From Bacillota bacterium (GTDB lineage Bacteria > Bacillota > Negativicutes > Sporomusales > UBA7701): a DNA stretch of 64,000 nucleotides. Of this stretch, positions 35,665-43,948 are shown one piece after another; position 1 is the stretch's first letter; each line of letters starts with the position of its first letter. Under the pieces are notes generated by a model that saw only the letters and a program-made list of their open reading frames with translations, did not search any database and had not been told where the DNA came from. Position numbers and translations under genes: made by a program. The stretch is from the NCBI GenBank assembly GCA_023415775.1, contig JAEZJM010000018.1, positions 72,814 to 136,813 of the forward strand, read 5' to 3'.

Positions 35665-36179
35665 TACCTTTTCCTCCCGTTTTGCGCCAGCTCTTGGCGA
35701 ATTTTCGGTATCAGGCCGCCAGCGGTTAGGATAGCCAGCACACTGTCCCCGGGGACCTGGCCCTCGACGACCTGGCCGTCAGCCAGACAGACCTTTCCGG
35801 TCTGGACATTCGCGGTTATTTTCTCTCCGGTCTTGGCTTTGCCAACTACCTCGGCCACCAAAACCGGCAACCCGATGTTTATCGCGTTGCGGCGAAAAAT
35901 CCTGGCAAACGAGCTGGCGATTACCAGGCCGACCCCAGCGTCCTTCAGGGCCACCGGCGCCTGTTCGCGGCTCGACCCGGTCCCAAAGTTGCGGCCGGCC
36001 ACGATGACATCGCCGGCCTGGACCTGTTTGGCGAAATCGGGCACCTGACTGCCGGCCATCGCGTATTGGCCCAGTTTTTCCCGCGGAGCCGACATCGCGT
36101 AGCCGGGGAGGATCTGGTCGGTATCGACGTTGTCGCCGAAGGCCCAGACCCGGCCGGTGAATTGAAGCTTATCGTCCAC
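35664..36179 (-). CDS. dmdB: 2,3-dimethylmalate dehydratase small subunit
   Basis: A 171-residue LeuD/aconitase swivel-domain protein with GDNVDTDQILPGYAMS, VIVAGRNFGTGSSREQAP and GVGLVIASSFARIFRRNAINIGLPVL, the substrate-recognition loop. I set the start at GTG 36179, ten bases after GAGGGG; the longer frame to 36338 lies inside dmdA. It overlaps dmdA by 11 bases. With DmdA it hydrates dimethylmaleate to 2,3-dimethylmalate. Confidence 0.9.
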   Translation of the reverse strand: MDDKLQFTGRVWAFGDNVDTDQILPGYAMSAPREKLGQYAMAGSQVPDFAKQVQAGDVIVAGRNFGTGSSREQAPVALKDAGVGLVIASSFARIFRRNAINIGLPVLVAEVVGKAKTGEKITANVQTGKVCLADGQVVEGQVPGDSVLAILTAGGLIPKIRQELAQNGRKR

Positions 36180-37398
36180 TCTGCTCACTCCCCTCGAGCG
36201 GTGCTGCCGTGCCGGGAACGACCAGTTTGCCGGCAACAGCCGCCTCGGCTGCCGCCCGCGGCGACACCAGATATATCTTGGCGCCCTTGCCGCCCATGCG
36301 GCCCGGGAAATTGCGGTTGGTCGTCGACGCCACAACATCCTGATCGGTCACCAGCCCAAGATGGCCGCCGAAGCACGGCCCGCAGCCCGGGTTGGTGATG
36401 ACCGCCCCGGCCCTGCGCATGATGGCTGTGAGGCCCTTTTTCTCCATAGCTTCGGCTACCCGTCTGGAGGCCGGCAGGACGATGCAGCTCACATCAGGGT
36501 GAACCGGCGCATGCGCGAAAACTGCAGCCGCCTCCTCCATGTCGCTAAGCCGTCCGTTGGTACAGCTGCCGATAACGACATGGGTGATAGGCGTCCCGGC
36601 CACCTTAGCCAAGGGCGCGGTGTTGCCGGGTGAAGGCGGACAGGCCGTGGTCGGCGGAATATCTGCAACGTCGATGGCGACCGTCGCCGCCACCTCGCCA
36701 GGGTCGACACTGTCGCTAAAATAGCTGAGCATCGCCCCCATCTCGATGGCCATGTTGCTGACAGTCATCCGCTCGTCAAGGCTGGCCTGGCGCACCCAGC
36801 TGCCGGCGAAAATGACGCCGCGATCGGTAAACCCATCTGTGCCGAAGCGGCCAATCAGGTGCAGCACCACATCCTTGGCGTAGACGCCTGGCTGCAGCTC
36901 GCCCTCCAGCCGAACACAGGTAACCGGCGGCACGTCTATATCGAGCGTCCCGGTGGCCATGGCCGCCGCCAGCTCGGTTGAGCCGACGCCGAAAGCCAGC
37001 ACGCCGTAGGCACCGGCCGTGCAAGTGTGGGAATCGGCCCCCACCAGGATAGCGCCGCGGGGCAAATTATACTCCTCGGCGATCAGTTGGTGGATTACCC
37101 CTTCCCCTTTGCTGTAAATCTTCAGGCCGTATTTGCGGGCGAAGGCCAGAAGTGCGTTATGGTTGCTGCGGGCATCGACCGTCGAGGCCGGAAAGACATG
37201 GTCGATGATAAAGGCCACCTTTGCCTGATCAAAGACCCTGTCGACGCCAATTTCCTCGAACTGTGGCAGAGCCAACGGCCCGGTTACATCGTGGGAAACC
37301 GCCAAATCGACCTTTACGGTAATATCCTCACCAACCCTGACTCTCTCCCTGCCGGCGGCTTTGGCCAGGTATAGCTCGATCTCGTTCAAACTGTTCAC
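36169..37398 (-). CDS. dmdA: 2,3-dimethylmalate dehydratase large subunit
   Basis: A 409-residue LeuC-like aconitase-family subunit. The [4Fe-4S] ligands are in VIGSCTNGR and TNPGCGPCFGGH. Further family landmarks are IDHVFPAS and LVGADSHTCTAGAYG. It works with DmdB on dimethylmaleate and 2,3-dimethylmalate. 3-isopropylmalate or homoaconitate dehydratase would be the generic annotation, but no leucine genes are near. The start may be GTG 37398 or TTG 37389; the ribosome binding site AGGGG suits the latter somewhat better. Confidence 0.9.
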   Translation of the reverse strand: MNSLNEIELYLAKAAGRERVRVGEDITVKVDLAVSHDVTGPLALPQFEEIGVDRVFDQAKVAFIIDHVFPASTVDARSNHNALLAFARKYGLKIYSKGEGVIHQLIAEEYNLPRGAILVGADSHTCTAGAYGVLAFGVGSTELAAAMATGTLDIDVPPVTCVRLEGELQPGVYAKDVVLHLIGRFGTDGFTDRGVIFAGSWVRQASLDERMTVSNMAIEMGAMLSYFSDSVDPGEVAATVAIDVADIPPTTACPPSPGNTAPLAKVAGTPITHVVIGSCTNGRLSDMEEAAAVFAHAPVHPDVSCIVLPASRRVAEAMEKKGLTAIMRRAGAVITNPGCGPCFGGHLGLVTDQDVVASTTNRNFPGRMGGKGAKIYLVSPRAAAEAAVAGKLVVPGTAAPLEGSEQSGR

Positions 37399-37400
37399 CC

Positions 37401-38813
37401 CTACTCAACTACATCAATATTGAGTTTTTTTGCCGCTGCCTTGGCCTGCGCGACCGACGGCGCGGCGCTACGGATGGCCAGGCGGCCGCCGCCCCGGTTG
37501 AGGGCTTCCACCATGGCGCCTTTGCCGGCAGCTTCGATAGTGATTCGCTGCAACTGCGGGTCGTCGACTTCGATAATCTCGACCTTCAGCCGTGAGGCGA
37601 TCACTTCCTCCATGATCTTACGGTATAATTCCGAGTTGTCGGTACCGGCCCCGTGCACAGCCGCCATCAGGATGCCGGGCACGTTGATGCCGCGGCGGGC
37701 GAACAGTTCGGGATAGAGCTCGATCTTGACGCCGGTGACCTTGCCCTCGGCCAAATGGTGGGCGATGCGGGCGGTGTTGGTGGGCGAACCCACTGCCTGA
37801 CTGCTGCCGCCGACAACGGCGTCGCCGAACGGTTTGATTATCGGGTTGGCGCCGGCGGCAAGCGCCCTTGCCTGGGCTTTGGCCTCGGTGATTGTAGCTT
37901 CGATGCGGGCGTCTTCCTTGGCCTTGATTTCCGGGCTTATGAAAGTCTCGACCGCCTCGTTGGTCTTGAAGAAGGGCTCCATATACTTGATGACCGGCGG
38001 CACGACGTGCTTGGCCGACAGCGGATGGACGGCCGCCGCCATGGCAATCATGACATCAGGCGGCACGGTCACCGGTATGGAGGTTTTGACGACAAGCTGG
38101 GCGGCCAGATGGCCGATAAGCACTCCGCCGCCGAGATGGGCGGCACACAGGCCGGCGACCATGACCCGCGGCGTACAAGGCGTCGAAATAGTCGGCGACA
38201 AAGCAAGGGTTATCGCCTGCCCTAGTTGGGCGGGCGTCGCTCCCAAAAGCTCGGCGACAACGGCGGCCGTGGCCGCCGCACCGGCGCCGAAGCCTTCCAT
38301 ATTACAGCCGGTGGTTGTCTTGCCGACCCGGAACACACCGCCAATCTTCAGCATAAGGGCGGTCAACCGGGCCAGTTCCTCCGCTGACACCGTATCCATC
38401 AATGCCTTGAAGAGACCGGTGTAGGTGCATGAATCGCCGGTGCCGGCACAAGGCTGGAGGCCGACGGCGTGATTGCCCACCTGGGCACTTAGCGTGTATT
38501 TTAGAGCCTTGTCGACAAAAACATCGGCCGACAGAGCCACCTCAGGCCCGGCCAGATCGCGGCCGACCGTGCCCATCAGAAAGCTTTTTCCTGAGGTCAG
38601 GCCGATCTCGAGAGCGTACAGGTTATGGGCAAACGCTGCCGTCACCGAGGACAAGACCTCCTGACGGGTCATTTTCTGAGCCATCATGGCTTCCTCGATA
38701 ACAACATCGCTTACCCGCAGCTTTAGTTCCTCGGCCAGTTCGATGCACTCGCCGATCGTCAGGCTGCCGAGGGCATAGCCCTTTTTCTTGGCCAGACTGC
38801 AAAGTTTATCCAC
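37401..38813 (-). CDS. hmd: Serine-dehydratase-like 2-(hydroxymethyl)glutarate dehydratase
   Basis: A 470-residue protein of the Fe-S L-serine dehydratase alpha-domain family. Candidate cluster cysteines are Cys122 and Cys129 (QPCAGTGDSC), Cys170 (TTGCNMEGFG) and Cys213 (STPCTPRV). Removing water from 2-(hydroxymethyl)glutarate to give 2-methyleneglutarate is the one pathway step otherwise missing here, and this is the only fitting gene. It sits between hgd and dmdA. A serine-dehydratase role is unlikely in this operon. The start is GTG 38813 after GGGGGG. Confidence 0.8.
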   Translation of the reverse strand: MDKLCSLAKKKGYALGSLTIGECIELAEELKLRVSDVVIEEAMMAQKMTRQEVLSSVTAAFAHNLYALEIGLTSGKSFLMGTVGRDLAGPEVALSADVFVDKALKYTLSAQVGNHAVGLQPCAGTGDSCTYTGLFKALMDTVSAEELARLTALMLKIGGVFRVGKTTTGCNMEGFGAGAAATAAVVAELLGATPAQLGQAITLALSPTISTPCTPRVMVAGLCAAHLGGGVLIGHLAAQLVVKTSIPVTVPPDVMIAMAAAVHPLSAKHVVPPVIKYMEPFFKTNEAVETFISPEIKAKEDARIEATITEAKAQARALAAGANPIIKPFGDAVVGGSSQAVGSPTNTARIAHHLAEGKVTGVKIELYPELFARRGINVPGILMAAVHGAGTDNSELYRKIMEEVIASRLKVEIIEVDDPQLQRITIEAAGKGAMVEALNRGGGRLAIRSAAPSVAQAKAAAKKLNIDVVE

Positions 38814-38818
38814 GTCTT

Positions 38819-39739
38819 TTACCCCCTAGCAGGGCCGGTACCGCTACCGTCCCGCACCTCCACGCCGGCAAGTTTCTCCAGCACGGTTGCGACAGCAGAA
38901 ATATCCTTGCGGCCGAGACCGCTGGCCTTTGCTGTTTCATACATCTGCTGAGCCACATTTGTCAGCATTAGTGGCAATCCCAGTTCCTTGGCCGTCTGGG
39001 TAGCCATTTCCAAATCCTTATACTGAAGATCGATAGCGAAACCAGGTTCGAAGTTTCCTTTGAGCAGGAAGCTTGGTACTTTGGCCTCAAAAGCATAGCT
39101 GCGGCCCGAACTTACGCCAATAACCTCCAGCATCGCCTTGGGGTCGAGGCCGGCTTTGACGCCAAGCGTAAGCGCCTCTGCCACACCGACCATATTGATG
39201 CCTAGCATCAGATTATTGACAAGCTTCATAGTGTCGCCGGCGCCGACCGCACCCACGTGATAGATCTTTTTGCCAATTGCCTGCAGGATTGTCTCGCCCT
39301 CGGCGAAGGCCGCCTTGTCGCCACCTACCATGATCGTCAGTGTCCCGGCCGCAGCGCCGCCGACTCCGCCGCTGACAGGCGCGTCAAGATACTCGACCCC
39401 TTTTGCTTTGGCCAGTTGGGCCATTTTCTTGGTATGCTCGGGGGTAACACTGCTCAAATCGATGATAATTTGTCCAGGATGAGAACCGGTCAGCACCCCG
39501 TTTTCGCCTGTCAATACATTGGCGACAATGGCGGCGTTGGGGAGCGACATCAAAACGATGTCGCTCCCGGTTGCCGCCTGTCCGGGGCTGGCGGCCGCGG
39601 TCGCGCCGAGAGCCACGAGTTCTTCCACAAATGCCGGCACCAGATCGAAAACCTTGAGAGAATAGCCGGCTTTAGCAACATTCGCCGCCATAGGCCGTCC
39701 CATCGCGCCCAGACCAATAAAGGCAACCTTCCTCTTCAT
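38819..39739 (-). CDS. hgd: 2-(hydroxymethyl)glutarate dehydrogenase
   Basis: A 306-residue member of the beta-hydroxyacid dehydrogenase family. The NAD-binding motif is VAFIGLGAMGRPMAANVAKAG, the substrate loop DAPVSGGVGGAAAGTL, and the catalytic-lysine segment GAGDTMKLVNNLMLG. It reduces (S)-2-formylglutarate from the enamidase step to (S)-2-(hydroxymethyl)glutarate. ATG 39739 follows AGGAGG; the frame to 39832 has no ribosome binding site. 3-hydroxyisobutyrate or tartronate semialdehyde reductase would be the generic call. Confidence 0.88.
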   Translation of the reverse strand: MKRKVAFIGLGAMGRPMAANVAKAGYSLKVFDLVPAFVEELVALGATAAASPGQAATGSDIVLMSLPNAAIVANVLTGENGVLTGSHPGQIIIDLSSVTPEHTKKMAQLAKAKGVEYLDAPVSGGVGGAAAGTLTIMVGGDKAAFAEGETILQAIGKKIYHVGAVGAGDTMKLVNNLMLGINMVGVAEALTLGVKAGLDPKAMLEVIGVSSGRSYAFEAKVPSFLLKGNFEPGFAIDLQYKDLEMATQTAKELGLPLMLTNVAQQMYETAKASGLGRKDISAVATVLEKLAGVEVRDGSGTGPARG

Positions 39740-39747
39740 ACTTCCTC

Positions 39748-40326
39748 CTACCTGAGTCCGTCTTCGCCTTTGATCTCTTCGACCTTCAGACCGCCCACCC
39801 GGGGCAGGGGCCGACCGCCGTCGGTAAGGCAAACAATAAGCACTATCTCATTAGCCCGCGGGGCATCGGAAATTCTTACTTCCATCGCGTCGAAATGACT
39901 GCGAACATAGGCAGCGTCCTTGTGGCCCAGGGGCACATCGATAGCCGTTCCCATCGCGCCCATCTTTTTGGCCGAAGGCAAGAGCGCCTTGCCGCCACCG
40001 ACGTTTGCCCGGATCGGCGTTCCCAGTTTGGGGTGGAGCAGGGCGGCAGCGTGTTCGAGTTCGCCGCCTGCGCCGACAATCGCGGCCTTGCCATAGCTTT
40101 GAACCTGGTCGCCGGGGATGCCGAGAGCCTCCACCGCTTTTTTCGTCAGCAGGTCGCCCAGTTCAACGCTAGCTTCGGTCAGCGGGCTGAGATCCTCAAC
40201 ATACTGGCCGGCGTACGGGTTGGTGAAAATTACGGCCGCGGCCGCTTTCTTGACAGCCTTGCCCATTTCCTTGCCGGCCTCCCGCCGGGTTTCTTCCACT
40301 ATGGTCACGATCTTGCGGATTTCCAT
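39748..40326 (-). CDS. AA_synth (DUF1185)-family protein of unknown function
   Basis: A 192-residue protein of the 'amino acid synthesis' family (PF06684), whose biochemical role is not established. It has EIRKIVTIVEETRREAGK at the start, NPYAGQYVEDLSPLTE and a glycine-rich GKAAIVGAGGELEHAAALLH. ATG 40326 shares one base with the stop of the UPF0280 gene (TGATG), so the two are translationally coupled. It lies inside the nicotinate operon between hgd and hnr. A role in Hnr maturation or in handling an unstable intermediate is possible but unproven. Confidence 0.8.
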   Translation of the reverse strand: MEIRKIVTIVEETRREAGKEMGKAVKKAAAAVIFTNPYAGQYVEDLSPLTEASVELGDLLTKKAVEALGIPGDQVQSYGKAAIVGAGGELEHAAALLHPKLGTPIRANVGGGKALLPSAKKMGAMGTAIDVPLGHKDAAYVRSHFDAMEVRISDAPRANEIVLIVCLTDGGRPLPRVGGLKVEEIKGEDGLR

Positions 40327-41186
40327 CAAAAACCCTTCCTTTCGGTTATGTTATTCATCGGCGACAGCAGCGTCGCCGGCAACATGAGGCCTCGTTCATT
40401 TACAAACAGGGCCGCGCCTTTGATCTGGCCGCCGGTATACAGCTCGTGCGCCCGGCGGTAGCCGTTCTCCAGGGCCGCGTAAACCACCTCGACCGGCACA
40501 TCGCCAACCTCCGACACTACCAGGTGGTCGGCGATATCCGACTCGGGGTCCATAACCCCGGCGTATTCCAGCTTTATTGTCGGATGGGGCGCGTAGGTGG
40601 CGTTGGCCACGCTGGTCGCGCAGGCATCGGCCATCGCCGCCCGGCCGGCGGTTATCACCGCCGCGGTGGCGATGCCCTTGGTGAAACTGCGGCCACCCAG
40701 GCCGCTTGTCGTAACGCCGCCAATGCCGTCATCGCCGCCTACCCGCAGGCAATGGGTAGGCCAGGTGCCGATAGCCGGTGCTATGCCCACTGTGGTGGTC
40801 TCGCCAGGCGCGAGGCGCAAAGCGATATCTCCTCCGTTGTTGACGATAGCCTTGGTCGCCCCCAACCCAACGAGGAAGTCGGCGACAAGGTCGGCGAACG
40901 AACCAGCCACAGCGGCCATCGGCGTCAGGGTAACATCGCCCGAGCTTTTCACCGCCGCGATCATAACGTTGAGAACAGCCGGGTAGCTGTCGTCAACCCG
41001 GACGAGCGACTGCGGTTTCTTGGCCGTTTCTTTGTGCACCGCCAGCTCACCGAGCACCTGCACCGCGTACTCGGCCGCCTGCTTCGCCCATCCGGTCTGA
41101 GGCTCTCCCTGGCGGCCGGCGTAAATCGTCATCTGCATCGGCCCGTAGTCCAGGCTTACGCTGCCCGGCTGCGTCACGTTAAGCAT
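40326..41186 (-). CDS. UPF0280-family (ApbE-related) protein
   Basis: A 286-residue protein of the UPF0280 family, which shares the ApbE flavin-transferase fold. The typical piece is AIVNNGGDIALRLAPGE, with TSGLGGRSFTKGIATAAVI and DACATSVANAT further on. It follows hnr by 12 bases and is coupled to the AA_synth gene. Because the neighbouring Hnr belongs to an iron-sulfur flavoprotein type, a flavin-attachment role is a reasonable guess. Confidence 0.82.
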   Translation of the reverse strand: MLNVTQPGSVSLDYGPMQMTIYAGRQGEPQTGWAKQAAEYAVQVLGELAVHKETAKKPQSLVRVDDSYPAVLNVMIAAVKSSGDVTLTPMAAVAGSFADLVADFLVGLGATKAIVNNGGDIALRLAPGETTTVGIAPAIGTWPTHCLRVGGDDGIGGVTTSGLGGRSFTKGIATAAVITAGRAAMADACATSVANATYAPHPTIKLEYAGVMDPESDIADHLVVSEVGDVPVEVVYAALENGYRRAHELYTGGQIKGAALFVNERGLMLPATLLSPMNNITERKGF

Positions 41187-41198
41187 TTTGGTTTGCCC

Positions 41199-42692
41199 CT
41201 ATTTTAAGCTTTTTGCTGGTATGATACTCGTCACATGGCCGCCGATTTCGCTGTACTTTTCGCGGGTCAGCGTATACTCGACCGGGGCCACGGTGGCCGG
41301 GGTCGGCACCCAGGTAAAGGCCTTCGGCACCACTTGTTCGACATCGACGATGAAGTTGATGCCGCCGCCCGGCAGGATAAAGGTCGGCGCGCCGCCGATG
41401 GTCAGCTTGGCCTCGCCGCTGTGGATGGCCTGGGACAGCTTCACCGGATAATTTGTCACCCCGGCGCGGGCGCTGCCGCCTGTGCCGCCGACATACATCA
41501 CCGACACCCGTGCGTCCTCGCAGTTGTCGGCCACCAGAGCGACGACCGCGGCGGCCGCCGGCGTCATGTCGATTTCTTTGACCGTACCGTCGGCCTGGAC
41601 CTCAAGCAAGGCCGCTTTCTGGGCCGTTGTTTCAGTCACCAGTATCTTCATGCCGGCGCGGGCCAGCTTCATATCGACCGATTTCACGGCGTCAAGCGGT
41701 GTCTCGATGTGGGTGCCGCCCCAACCGTGGCCTGAGTCGCCGAAATAGCGACCGCGGGTGCTCTTGCGGCCGTTGGGGACAACGCCGCTGTATTTCATGC
41801 CGACTTCTTCACCGGCCCGATGCTCGGACAGCAGACCAATGACATGGTGGTCGAGGACTATGGCCTCATCCACCGCCTCGCACATTGCCCTGGCGAACAT
41901 GCCGACGGTCGCGCTGCCGCAGCCGACACGCATCTTCTTTTCCTCGATGCCGTCGATGATCGGCGGGAACCCGACCTGCAATTCCAGTTTGCTGCCTTTA
42001 TCCACCTGGAGTGTGACCCGTTCGCAGTTGGCCAGCTCAACCACCGTTTTGGCCGCCGCGAAGCCTGAGCGCCCGCTGAGGATGTTGGCGCCACCGATTG
42101 ACAGCATCTTGGCGCCGTACTCTTCGGTGTCCACCATGCCGACGACCATGCCGTCGCGCATTACTTTGGCGCCTTCCTCGCCGATATGGGCGTTGGCGTC
42201 GATTTTCACCTTGACACCGCTGTAGCTGAGCGGAGCCTCGGTTACAACCGTCACCACCTCAACCCCGCCGACCGTGTCGGCGACGATGTGAGGCGCCGGC
42301 TTGCAGCAGGGATATTCGGTGCCGGCGCCCACCGCGGTAATCAGCGGCTTGGCCGGTAACGCGGGATTGGGCTCTGCGGCCCGCTCGTTCGTGAGCACCA
42401 GCGGCCGGTTACGGACAAGTTTGCCTTTGATGTTTGTATAGCGCCGGCAGGCTCCAGTGCAATCGGTCTGAATCTCGCACTGGACGGGACAGGAATAGCA
42501 GACAACTGCGCCGGCATGTGTCCGGGCCTCCTTGGTGACCGCCTGGAACGGGCAGACCCGCACGCATACCCCGCAGCTCGAGCACTTTTCGTTAGTGACG
42601 GCCTTTTTCTCGACAACTATTATTGCTTCCTGCGGGCAATTCTTGACACACAGGCTGCAGCCCTTGCACAATTCTTTGTTAATGCTTATCAT
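41199..42692 (-). CDS. hnr: 6-hydroxynicotinate reductase
   Basis: A 497-residue ferredoxin-linked reductase that turns 6-hydroxynicotinate into 1,4,5,6-tetrahydro-6-oxonicotinate. The N-terminus holds a 2[4Fe-4S] ferredoxin domain (Cys9, 12, 15, 19 and Cys37, 40, 43, 47) and a further cluster-like run CYSCPVQC with CTGAC (residues about 65-82). The remainder (for example EHRAGEEVGMKYSGVVPNGR) has no familiar fold to me. The assignment rests on the ferredoxin architecture and its position between ena and the UPF0280 gene. Confidence 0.87.
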   Translation of the reverse strand: MISINKELCKGCSLCVKNCPQEAIIVVEKKAVTNEKCSSCGVCVRVCPFQAVTKEARTHAGAVVCYSCPVQCEIQTDCTGACRRYTNIKGKLVRNRPLVLTNERAAEPNPALPAKPLITAVGAGTEYPCCKPAPHIVADTVGGVEVVTVVTEAPLSYSGVKVKIDANAHIGEEGAKVMRDGMVVGMVDTEEYGAKMLSIGGANILSGRSGFAAAKTVVELANCERVTLQVDKGSKLELQVGFPPIIDGIEEKKMRVGCGSATVGMFARAMCEAVDEAIVLDHHVIGLLSEHRAGEEVGMKYSGVVPNGRKSTRGRYFGDSGHGWGGTHIETPLDAVKSVDMKLARAGMKILVTETTAQKAALLEVQADGTVKEIDMTPAAAAVVALVADNCEDARVSVMYVGGTGGSARAGVTNYPVKLSQAIHSGEAKLTIGGAPTFILPGGGINFIVDVEQVVPKAFTWVPTPATVAPVEYTLTREKYSEIGGHVTSIIPAKSLK

Positions 42693-42721
42693 AAGCCAAT
42701 CCTCCCGGCTGTTTCACACTC

Positions 42722-43876
42722 TTACTTCACACTGCCTGCCGTCGGCGGCGTATTACGGCTCTTGTTCACTTTTATCTGACCGTCGACAAAGACCATCGCC
42801 ACGCCGGGCAGATCGCCGGCGGCCATCGCCGACAAAGCGTCGTCGCCCACCGACCCCATAGGCTTATCGGCGATTACAAGGTCGGCATCTTTGCCGGGGG
42901 CGATCTCGCCGGTATTCAGGCCGTAAACGCGGGCGGTGTTGCCGCTGGCCATTGCCACAGCCTGGGCGGCCGGAATATCGGAAACGCTGGCAAGCTGGGT
43001 AATTGTCCGCAGGATGCCGAGGGGAATGACGCCGGTGCCGGAGGGAGCGTCGTTGCCAAGAATTATCCGGCCCAGCTGGCCTTTTGCTTTAAGCTTGCGG
43101 GCCACCAAATCGGCCACCTTGGGGTTGCCGCACTGTACGATTTCCAGAGCAAAGTCGGTTTCGTTTATCAGCCGGTCGACTTCCGCAGGCGAAACCGCGG
43201 TCGGGCCGCCGTTGATGTGCGAGACAACATCAGGCTGGACGTTTATCACGTCCTGGGCCGTCACGGTCGAGCTACCGGGAATCGAGGTGCCACCGGTGTG
43301 CATCATGACCTTCATGCCGTTTTGCTTGGCCCACTTGACCATCGGTGCGGCATCTTCCGGTTTCTTAATCGAGCCAAGACCCACTTCGCCTACCAGCCAT
43401 ACGCCGGCAGCCGCCATCTCGGCAAAATCAGCTTCTGACAGGCCCTTTTCGAGGATCACGGCACCGGCGTGCACTTTCACGCCGCCCGGGCGGGCTTTGG
43501 CGAAGGACTTGGCCGCAAGAACGGCTAAAGCTTTGACGCCTGCCGGATCGGTCGGCCGTCCGGGAGTATGGCACTCACCGGCGGAAATCATACTGGTCAC
43601 GCCGCCGTGGAGAGAACTGTCGATGAAATCGCTCATCTTTTGGCGCGGCGTGTAATCGCCGATCACAGGATGAACATGGGAGTCGATCAGACCTGGCATA
43701 ACGGTCATGCCGCCAGCGTCGATCACCTTAGCGTCAGGATACTGGCTGGCAAGCTCCTTGCCGCCGACCGCTTTGATTTTGGTTTCCTCGATAACGATGG
43801 TGTCTGCCTTGAGAACGGGGTTGTTGACATCCCCCGACACCAGCGTCCCGATGTTGGTTATTACCACTACTGACAT
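42722..43876 (-). CDS. ena: Enamidase (amidohydrolase superfamily)
   Basis: A 384-residue amidohydrolase that opens 1,4,5,6-tetrahydro-6-oxonicotinate to (S)-2-formylglutarate and ammonia. It has the metal motif LIDSHVHPVIGDYTP, a histidine in MMHTGG, HINGG and the aspartate region ILGNDAPSGTGVIPLG. The length matches E. barkeri enamidase (about 385). I start at ATG 43876, seven bases after GGAGG; ATG 43882 is too close to it. Dihydroorotase/hydantoinase-type annotation is the generic alternative. Confidence 0.9.
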   Translation of the reverse strand: MSVVVITNIGTLVSGDVNNPVLKADTIVIEETKIKAVGGKELASQYPDAKVIDAGGMTVMPGLIDSHVHPVIGDYTPRQKMSDFIDSSLHGGVTSMISAGECHTPGRPTDPAGVKALAVLAAKSFAKARPGGVKVHAGAVILEKGLSEADFAEMAAAGVWLVGEVGLGSIKKPEDAAPMVKWAKQNGMKVMMHTGGTSIPGSSTVTAQDVINVQPDVVSHINGGPTAVSPAEVDRLINETDFALEIVQCGNPKVADLVARKLKAKGQLGRIILGNDAPSGTGVIPLGILRTITQLASVSDIPAAQAVAMASGNTARVYGLNTGEIAPGKDADLVIADKPMGSVGDDALSAMAAGDLPGVAMVFVDGQIKVNKSRNTPPTAGSVK

Positions 43877-43901
43877 GGTCATGCCTCCTTTATTCTGGAG
43901 G

Positions 43902-43924
43902 TGCGGGGGCTAAGCGCCCCCGCA
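43902..43924 (-). terminator. Hairpin between the MFS gene and ena
   Basis: TGCGGGGGC (43902-43910) pairs with GCCCCCGCA (43916-43924) across a 5-base loop. It lies inside the cluster, after the transporter gene and before the ribosome binding site of ena. It probably causes partial termination or mRNA protection, setting different levels for upstream and downstream genes. Confidence 0.5.
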
Positions 43925-43948
43925 TCCCAAGTACACCATTCAGTCTTT

